Assembly: GCA_016285335.1 (NCBI GenBank)
Contig: JAEEQO010000086.1
Span: 1 to 10,896 of the forward strand
DNA length: 10,896 nucleotides
Source of the DNA: Victivallales bacterium
Lineage (GTDB): Bacteria > Verrucomicrobiota > Lentisphaeria > Victivallales > UBA1829
Reading direction: 5' to 3'
The notes below the pieces were generated by a model. It searched no databases and was not told where the DNA came from. It was given only the letters and a program-made list of their open reading frames with translations. Shown piece after piece: positions 6,365 through 10,896 of the stretch. The stretch's first letter is position 1. Every line of letters begins with the position of its first letter. A program made the position numbers and the translations under genes.

Positions 6365-6580
6365 TCAGCGGTGCTCGAAGAACTCGGATTTTTTCTGCTC
6401 GAGGAGAAGTCCGACGCGGTCGAGGTCGATGGGCGTGTAGCCGTTTTCCTCAAGGAACGCGCAGAATTCGAGCCAGTCCGTGTGGTTCCATTCGCCATTG
6501 TGTCGGGTGACGAACTCCTGAGCGAGGCTTGTTTTCGCGAGCCGCGCCAAATTTTTTTCAGCAATGGAAGAAGACGACAT
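6365..6580 (-). CDS. Conserved-looking small cytoplasmic protein of unknown function, 71 aa
   Basis: I do not recognise the family. There is no signal peptide or membrane segment. The sequence starts MSSSSIAEKNLARLAKT and continues with a predicted all-helical second half (WNHTDWLEFCAFLEENGY, then LDRVGLLLEQKKSEFF). The Trp/Phe/Leu spacing suggests a compact helical domain. GAGGTA lies 8 nt before the ATG, and the only ATG just upstream runs into TAA after two codons, so this start is firm. A promoter at 6618-6645 drives it and rsmI starts 18 nt after its stop, so the two are co-transcribed. A link to ribosomes or RNA is suggested only by that neighbour. Confidence 0.8.
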   Translation of the reverse strand: MSSSSIAEKNLARLAKTSLAQEFVTRHNGEWNHTDWLEFCAFLEENGYTPIDLDRVGLLLEQKKSEFFEHR

Positions 6581-6617
6581 TGGGCTTACCTCATGTTTTT
6601 TGAAAAACGGATTATTT

Positions 6618-6645
6618 AATATACACCGGAAGTCAAAAAAAGCAA
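6618..6645 (-). promoter_or_regulatory. Promoter of the 71-aa gene and rsmI
   Basis: On the minus strand TTGCTT (plus 6640-6645), 16 nt and TATATT (plus 6618-6623), preceded by TG. The -35 is weaker than in the other two promoters; the -10 is the same. The leader to ATG 6580 is about 30 nt. Confidence 0.65.
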
Positions 6646-6801
6646 GAAAAGACTTGATATTTTTGCGAAAAAAAGTTTTTGTTCTGCAAATGGTTCCCCG
6701 ATCACACGCGGTTATATTAATGTATGAATAAGTGCTTTCGGAAACGGCGGGAACGGGAGAACCGGACGGCTTTTCGGGGGGGGGCGGCCTTTGGGGCGCT
6801 G

Positions 6802-8085
6802 TCAATGGACTTTGATATGCAGACGGGCGAGGACGTCTCCGCACAGGTGCAGGGAGCCGCAGAGTACGGTCGGCCGTGCGGGATCGAGCGTGGCAAGCGC
6901 GGCATCCAGGCCGGAATCGGACGCGGGGACTCCCGGCGCGATGCCGGCAAGCTCGGATTCGAGCTCGGCTGCGGACTTGCTGGGACGTGCGGAATCGGGG
7001 CGGACGAAGACGAACTCCGTGGCGAGCGGCGCGAGCTGACGCAGGCTGTCGACCGTGTCCTTGTCGGAGAACGCCCCGAAGATGAAGCGGAACTTTTGCA
7101 CGGGGAAGACTTCGCGGAGGGTTTCCGCGAGCACGCCGATGCCCTCGGGATTGTGGGCTCCGTCCAGCACGAGCCCGAACTCGGGATACAGGTCGAAACG
7201 CCCCTGCCACACCGTACGGCGGAGGCCGTCGATCGCCGCGGCGAAATCGAAGCCGCCGAGGTCGGCGAGGTAGCGCAGCACGGAGAACGCAAGCGCGGCG
7301 TTCCGGCGCTGGTGGGGGCCCGCCAGCCTGAGTGACAGCGGGACGTCGTCGAACGTGAAATGCTGTTCCACGGCGCGGCCTCCGTCGAGCAGGCGGACGC
7401 AAGTCGGTGCGGAGGGCTCGGGCGGGATGCGGAACGGTGCGGCGAGCTCGGCGGCGCGAAATCCGATCACGTTGCGTGCGGGGATCGGGGTGCCGGAGGA
7501 ACAGTAGACAGGGATGCCTTTCTTGATGATCCCGGCCTTTTCGCCCGCGATCTTCTGAAGTGTGTTCCCGAGGTACTGCGCGTGCTCCATGGAGATGCCC
7601 GTGACGATGGAGACGAGCGGCGTGACGATGTTCGTGGCGTCCAGCCTGCCGCCCATGCCGACTTCCCAGACCGCATAGTCGCATTTTGCGCGCGTGAAGA
7701 GCAGCGCGGCGATGAGCGTGGTGACCTCGAAATAGGTCGCCTTCATGCCGCTGCGTTCCAGTTCGGCGACCGCGGGCAGGACGACGTCCTGAACGGCGCA
7801 GAGCTGGTCTTCCGTGACCGGACGCCCGTTGATGCGGAAGCGTTCGCATGGGGAAACGAGGTGCGGCGAGGAGTAGAAGCCCGTACGGAAACCGGCGGCG
7901 CGGAGCCCGGATTCGATCATGGCGCAGACGGAGCCCTTGCCGTTGCTTCCGGCGACGTGGATGAATTTCAGGCTGCGTTCGGGCGAACCGGCGGCTTTGA
8001 AGAGCGCGCGCGTCTGGTCGAGGCCGAGCTTGATGCCGAAAAATTCAAGCGAGGCCAGCCAGTCGAGGAATTGCCTGTTTGTCAT
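6802..8085 (-). CDS. folC: Bifunctional folylpolyglutamate synthase / dihydrofolate synthase
   Basis: A 427-aa protein of the Mur-ligase superfamily, of usual FolC length. It adds L-glutamate to dihydropteroate and/or to folates in an ATP-dependent reaction in the cytoplasm. Visible motifs: N-terminal LDWLASLEFFGIKLGLDQTRAL (8-29), P-loop HVAGSNGKGS (43-52), SSPHLVSPCERFRING (72-87), FEVTTLIAALLF (119-130), WEVGMGGRLDATN (140-152), LGNTLQKIAGEKAGIIKKG (172-190), LAGPHQRRNAALA (254-266), LDGAHNPEG (307-315), FGAFSDKD (336-343) and the C-terminal LCGSLHLCGDVL. The usual Asp-His after the TGI segment reads Glu-His (MEH, 166-168), a conservative change. The ATG at 8083-8085 gives the family's N-terminus, although no good Shine-Dalgarno sequence precedes it. 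It follows the tolB-like gene after a 110-nt spacer and may be transcribed from there. Whether both synthase activities are present cannot be read from the sequence. Confidence 0.95.
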   Translation of the reverse strand: MTNRQFLDWLASLEFFGIKLGLDQTRALFKAAGSPERSLKFIHVAGSNGKGSVCAMIESGLRAAGFRTGFYSSPHLVSPCERFRINGRPVTEDQLCAVQDVVLPAVAELERSGMKATYFEVTTLIAALLFTRAKCDYAVWEVGMGGRLDATNIVTPLVSIVTGISMEHAQYLGNTLQKIAGEKAGIIKKGIPVYCSSGTPIPARNVIGFRAAELAAPFRIPPEPSAPTCVRLLDGGRAVEQHFTFDDVPLSLRLAGPHQRRNAALAFSVLRYLADLGGFDFAAAIDGLRRTVWQGRFDLYPEFGLVLDGAHNPEGIGVLAETLREVFPVQKFRFIFGAFSDKDTVDSLRQLAPLATEFVFVRPDSARPSKSAAELESELAGIAPGVPASDSGLDAALATLDPARPTVLCGSLHLCGDVLARLHIKVH

Positions 8086-8134
8086 GGCTGAGGAACCAAT
8101 GCTTTTTTTTGCATGGGGCGATCAATTCGGATAA

Positions 8135-8197
8135 TGTATCGGCATGTTTCGTGTGTCCGGGCGGAGCCGGACACTGTATCAGCACACTTTGTGTGTC
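8135..8197. repeat. Direct repeat pair flanking a perfect palindrome between the tolB-like gene and folC
   Basis: Two 23-nt direct repeats (8135-8157 and 8175-8197, 18 of 23 identical, both starting TGTATC and ending GTGTGTC) bracket an inverted repeat with 8-bp arms GTGTCCGG/CCGGACAC (8153-8160 and 8167-8174, 6-nt loop). The second copy also contains CACAC-ttt-GTGTG (8183-8195), next to the tolB-like stop. There is no T-tract on either strand, so this is not a standard intrinsic terminator. Confidence 0.75.
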
Positions 8198-9428
8198 ATT
8201 TCAGAATGGGGGACCAGTTGGACTGGCCGACCTTGCCCTTGCCGGAAACGAGCAGGCGTTTTGCGCCGAGCCAGGTGTCGATCACGTAAATGCCGCCGTC
8301 CATGGTCAGCGTGACGTGGCGGTTGTCGGGGGCCCAGGACGGGTCTTCGCCGCGGAACGTGTTGTTTCCGGGGACGCCGATCTGCTCCATGCTGGCGGAT
8401 TTGCCGTCGGCGCTGAGCTTCGCGACGCGCAGTTCGTAGTTGCGGTTGATCTTGGCGCAGTAGGCGAGCTTGTTGTCGGAGGACCAGGACGGCGCGACGC
8501 GTTCGCTGCCGACGAGGCCGGAGATCACGGCTGCCTTGCCGCCCGCGGACGGCGTGGTCATGTAGAGGATGGGACGGCCGCTCTGCATGTCGGAGACGAA
8601 GCAGAGTTTCTTTCCGTCCGGGCTCCAGCGCGGGCTTGCCTCGACGGGTTTCCCGGAGGTGAGCTTCGTGAGCTGGCTGCTGCCTGCTTCGAGCGGACGG
8701 AGGTAAAGATCGACCTGGTTGTTGCGGGAAAGGATCATCGCGAGGGTCTTTCCGTCGGGCGACAGCGAGCCGATGCCATCGACGCCTCCGTCTTTTGTGA
8801 GGCGGCGGGGGCCGAGTTCCAGGTTGTGCTGGATGAGGTTCGTCGAGAAGCCTTCGTAGTAGCTGTAGATGACGCTTTTTCCGTCGGGCGTCCAGACGGG
8901 GTGCACGCAGAGCGAATCATGATGCGTGAGTGGCTTGATGTTCGTGCCGTCGAAGTCGCAGATGTAGATTTCGCGGTTCTTTGCGCTTGTGGCGGCGGAG
9001 AACACGATCTTCGAGTTGCAGATGCCCTGAATGTTGAAAAGCTTTTTCAGGACCGTGTCGACCGCCGTGTGCGCCGCGGCGTCCACATCCTTGCTGTTGG
9101 AGATGTTGAAGGCGTCGGTCGCGACGCCCGCGCTGTTCGAGATCGTGACGGTGAAGTCCTGCAGCGAACCTTTTGCCGAAACGTGGTAGGTGGCTTTGCC
9201 GGAGCTGAGCACGGTGAACCAGCCGCAGTTCCTGAAGTCCGAGAGGATCTTCGCGGAAAGCGCCTGATCGGAGAGGCCGCCGGTGAAGAGAAGCGTCGGG
9301 TTGGCGTTCTTGGCCTCCGCCGTGACCACGATGCCGCCGGAAGCGCTCTGCGCGAAAACGGAGAGGACGGCGGCGAAAAGGATCGCCGCCGTCAGTAAGA
9401 GCTTGATTTTTTTCATGGGTTGCGTCAT
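8196..9428 (-). CDS. tolB: TolB-like periplasmic beta-propeller protein
   Basis: A 410-aa protein close to the usual TolB length. A Sec signal peptide (MTQPMKKIKLLL..LSVFA, then QSASGG) sends it to the periplasm. An N-terminal alpha/beta domain (about 30-140, including TGGLSDQALSAKILSDFRNCGWFTVL) is followed by a propeller with repeated PD40-type motifs: EIYICDFDGTNIKPLT, then WTPDGKSVIY (179), SPDGKTLAM (223), WSPDGKKLCF (268), WSSDNKLAY (315) and WAPDNRHVTL (365). In the Tol-Pal system TolB links Pal to the inner-membrane TolQRA complex and helps keep the outer membrane tethered during division. I chose ATG 9428 (AGGA three nt upstream); ATG 9416 is also possible and still leaves a complete signal peptide. 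The upstream TPR-type gene ends 42 nt away, suggesting one operon. No pal gene follows in the window. Confidence 0.85.
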   Translation of the reverse strand: MTQPMKKIKLLLTAAILFAAVLSVFAQSASGGIVVTAEAKNANPTLLFTGGLSDQALSAKILSDFRNCGWFTVLSSGKATYHVSAKGSLQDFTVTISNSAGVATDAFNISNSKDVDAAAHTAVDTVLKKLFNIQGICNSKIVFSAATSAKNREIYICDFDGTNIKPLTHHDSLCVHPVWTPDGKSVIYSYYEGFSTNLIQHNLELGPRRLTKDGGVDGIGSLSPDGKTLAMILSRNNQVDLYLRPLEAGSSQLTKLTSGKPVEASPRWSPDGKKLCFVSDMQSGRPILYMTTPSAGGKAAVISGLVGSERVAPSWSSDNKLAYCAKINRNYELRVAKLSADGKSASMEQIGVPGNNTFRGEDPSWAPDNRHVTLTMDGGIYVIDTWLGAKRLLVSGKGKVGQSNWSPILK

Positions 9429-9470
9429 GTGTCCTGTACTAAGTTCAAACATCCTGAATGAAAAGCGGGA

Positions 9471-10896
9471 TCATTCCTTCTCGTCGGCTTTTTCGTCAGC
9501 CTTCGTTTCGGCTTTTTCATCGGCTTTCTGTTCCGCCGGACGGACGTTCGGGTTCGTGCCCGGGATCGCGGGTCTCACGCCCATTCCGGGGGCCGGTCCC
9601 ATGCCCATTCCGGGGCCCATGCCCGCGCCGGGCATGCCGGGGCCCATGCCGCCGGGAACGGTGCCGGGGATGGTGCCGGGTCTCGTGCCCATTCCGGGGC
9701 CCATGCCGCCGGGAACGGTGCCGGGGATCGTGCCGGGGATGGTGCCGGGTCTCGTGCCCATTCCGGGGCCCATGCCGGGCATGCCGCCGCCCATACCGGG
9801 CATGTTGCCCATGCCGGGCATGCCCATGTTGATGCCCATGCCGGGGAACCAGCCTCTGCGCGGGACGGTGGGGCGGATGGTCGGGAACCTGGTCTGTCCG
9901 GCGGCGCTGCCGGTTTCGGGCTTGGTCTCCTCCGCCTTTGCCGTAGTGGAGGAAGCCGCGCCGTCTTCGGGCTGGACATACCGCGGGATGTATTTCAGCA
10001 GGGACGCGTATTTCGCGGCGAAATTGGCGTTCGCGGAGAAGACGTCCGTGATGCCTTCCCTGTTGATCTTTTCAAGTTCGCGGACCGCGGGCTCGTAGCC
10101 GTTCGCCGCCGCCTCGTGAAGCATGACCAGCGCGGTCATTTCGTCCTTTTCGACCTTGAAGTCGTCGTTGCCGTTCATGAAGATATTGGCAAGCGCCACG
10201 GCGGCGAGGGGGCTGGTCTGGACGGAGCGGAACGCCGGATCGAGGCTGGTCGGGTCGTATTCCTCGCCCTCGACTTTTTCGAGCTCCTCGAGGTAGGCGT
10301 TGAAATAGCTCGGGTATTTGAGCTTGTAATCGTGCTGGACGAGCAGGTCGGTGTATTTCTGGGCGAGTTCGGGGACGGGATCGGGCACGCCGTAGCGGGC
10401 GCCGCCGCGGGTGTAGAGCTTCACGAGCAGGTCCATGGAAGTCACGTGCCCCTTGTCGGCGGCCTGGATCATGTATTCGAGGGACTTCTTGAAGTCGCGG
10501 CTCTTGTTTTCGGTGCCGCCGGAACGGTAGCAGACGGAGAGCGTGTAGAGCCAGTCGGGATCTTCGGGGTGCGGGTCGAGCTCGAGCGCCCAGATCATGC
10601 GAGCGTATTCGCGGCTGCCGGCTTCGCGGAAATAGTCCTCGACGGCGAGGAAGTAGCCCGCGTTGGATGCCATGTGGAGGCGTTCGAAATAGTCGGCCTG
10701 GGCCCGCTTGTCGTACTGTTTCAGGCGCACCTTGTCGGCCTTGAATTCCTTCGCCTTCAGGTAGATGTCTTCGGCGGACCAGCTCATCTGGACGTTGCTG
10801 CGGATGACGTTTCGTGCGCCGCGGAGGTCGTTTGCGAGGATGAGGTACTGGAACTGCTTGTAGGGATCCTTCTGCTGCTCGACGTAGCGGAGCATG
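9471..10896 (-). CDS. Sel1/TPR-type repeat protein with a Pro-Gly-Met-rich tail, 5' end cut by the window
   Basis: At least 474 residues are visible. The frame is open to the right edge and the Met at 10893-10895 is probably internal, so the N-terminus (and any signal peptide) is missing. Residues 1-300 (numbered from that Met) are helical with Sel1-like units, for instance KSLEYMIQAADKGHVTSMDL (137-156) and ALVMLHEAAANGYEPAVREL (255-274), the A..L..AA..G...A pattern of protein-interaction solenoids. Residues 337-452 are low-complexity PG/M sequence (GMPGMG, TRPGTIPGTVPGG), and 457-474 form a charged KADE repeat tail. The adjacent tolB-like gene suggests an envelope role, perhaps analogous to the TPR protein CpoB of tol-pal operons, but the order differs and the homology is not established. 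Confidence 0.8.
   Translation of the reverse strand, partial: MLRYVEQQKDPYKQFQYLILANDLRGARNVIRSNVQMSWSAEDIYLKAKEFKADKVRLKQYDKRAQADYFERLHMASNAGYFLAVEDYFREAGSREYARMIWALELDPHPEDPDWLYTLSVCYRSGGTENKSRDFKKSLEYMIQAADKGHVTSMDLLVKLYTRGGARYGVPDPVPELAQKYTDLLVQHDYKLKYPSYFNAYLEELEKVEGEEYDPTSLDPAFRSVQTSPLAAVALANIFMNGNDDFKVEKDEMTALVMLHEAAANGYEPAVRELEKINREGITDVFSANANFAAKYASLLKYIPRYVQPEDGAASSTTAKAEETKPETGSAAGQTRFPTIRPTVPRRGWFPGMGINMGMPGMGNMPGMGGGMPGMGPGMGTRPGTIPGTIPGTVPGGMGPGMGTRPGTIPGTVPGGMGPGMPGAGMGPGMGMGPAPGMGVRPAIPGTNPNVRPAEQKADEKAETKADEKADEKE
9474..9527 (-). repeat. 12-bp-period repeat encoding the KADE/KAET C-terminal tail
   Basis: The last 18 residues read as units of K-A-D-E or K-A-E-T with a 12-bp period. 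The tail is hydrophilic, probably disordered or helical, and ends the TPR-type protein. Confidence 0.7.
9637..9762 (-). repeat. Tandem duplication in the Pro-Gly-Met tail: 57-bp and 69-bp units
   Basis: The unit at 9637-9693 (57 bp) is repeated at 9694-9762 with an extra in-frame 12 bp that adds one IPGT. Outside the insertion the copies look identical, implying a recent, in-frame slippage event. The wider repetitive tract spans about 9540-9887. Confidence 0.85.

Noticed and set aside
5540..6619. Plus-strand open frame of 359 codons opposite rsmI and the 71-aa gene
   Set aside because: Antisense shadow of a clear rsmI; low-complexity composition and no start signals.
6713..6718. TATATT on the plus strand as a promoter into the region antisense to folC
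   Set aside because: No -35-like hexamer lies at a suitable distance, and nothing downstream on the plus strand looks like a gene.
6776..6784. Run of nine G just downstream of the folC stop as a phase-variable tract
   Set aside because: It is outside any reading frame and any recognised promoter; it may simply be neutral or an assembly error, so no role can be supported.
6365..7849. Upstream in-frame extension of the 71-aa gene to 494 codons
   Set aside because: The extension overlaps folC out of frame with an Arg/Pro-rich translation, crosses the promoter at 6618-6645, and the internal ATG at 6580 has a proper GAGG ribosome binding site.
8079..9398. Plus-strand open frame of 439 codons opposite the tolB-like gene
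   Set aside because: Antisense shadow of the propeller gene with codon-bias composition and no domain.
9429..9452. Longer start for the tolB-like protein at ATG 9452
   Set aside because: AGG abuts this ATG with no spacing, and the extra residues (MFELSTGH) would sit in front of an otherwise standard signal peptide.

Overview
All nine protein genes in this 10.9 kb window, two of them cut by the edges, lie on the minus strand, so the operons read from right to left. Coding DNA is GC-rich (many GCG, CTC, GAC and TTC codons), while the promoter-bearing gaps are strikingly AT-rich. The Gram-negative markers (two lipoproteins, two secretin-family proteins, TolB) and the small glycine- and PG/M-rich secreted proteins suggest a free-living or gut bacterium of the PVC group. 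Lentisphaerota (Victivallis-like) is my best guess, but no rRNA or other firm phylogenetic marker is present, so this is inference.

Right end (about 10896-6802): a truncated Sel1/TPR-type protein with a repetitive Pro-Gly-Met tail is followed 42 nt later by a TolB-like periplasmic beta-propeller. After a 103-nt gap of direct and inverted repeats comes folC, the folylpolyglutamate/dihydrofolate synthase. The first two genes probably share a transcript and look like a cell-envelope module next to a housekeeping gene.

Middle (about 6645-5487): a promoter drives an unrecognised 71-aa protein and rsmI, the 16S rRNA C1402 2'-O-methyltransferase. A hairpin plus T-tract terminator follows.

Left centre (about 5453-569): this is the most distinctive part. 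A near-consensus promoter (TTGACT, 17 nt, TATATT) heads a run of four genes: a small lipoprotein, a 541-aa exported secretin-like protein, a 673-aa lipidated secretin-like protein and a MarR-family regulator. The two secretin-like proteins are divergent paralogues of each other. The last three genes are tightly packed (a 3-nt gap, then a 1-nt overlap), and an excellent intrinsic terminator ends the unit. No pseudopilin, ATPase, inner-membrane platform or pilus gene is visible here. This may be a self-contained outer-membrane export or channel module with its own regulator.

Left end: a near-consensus promoter (TTGACA, 17 nt, TATATT) with an AT-rich upstream region and a strong ribosome binding site drives a secreted Gly/Phe-repeat protein that runs off the window.
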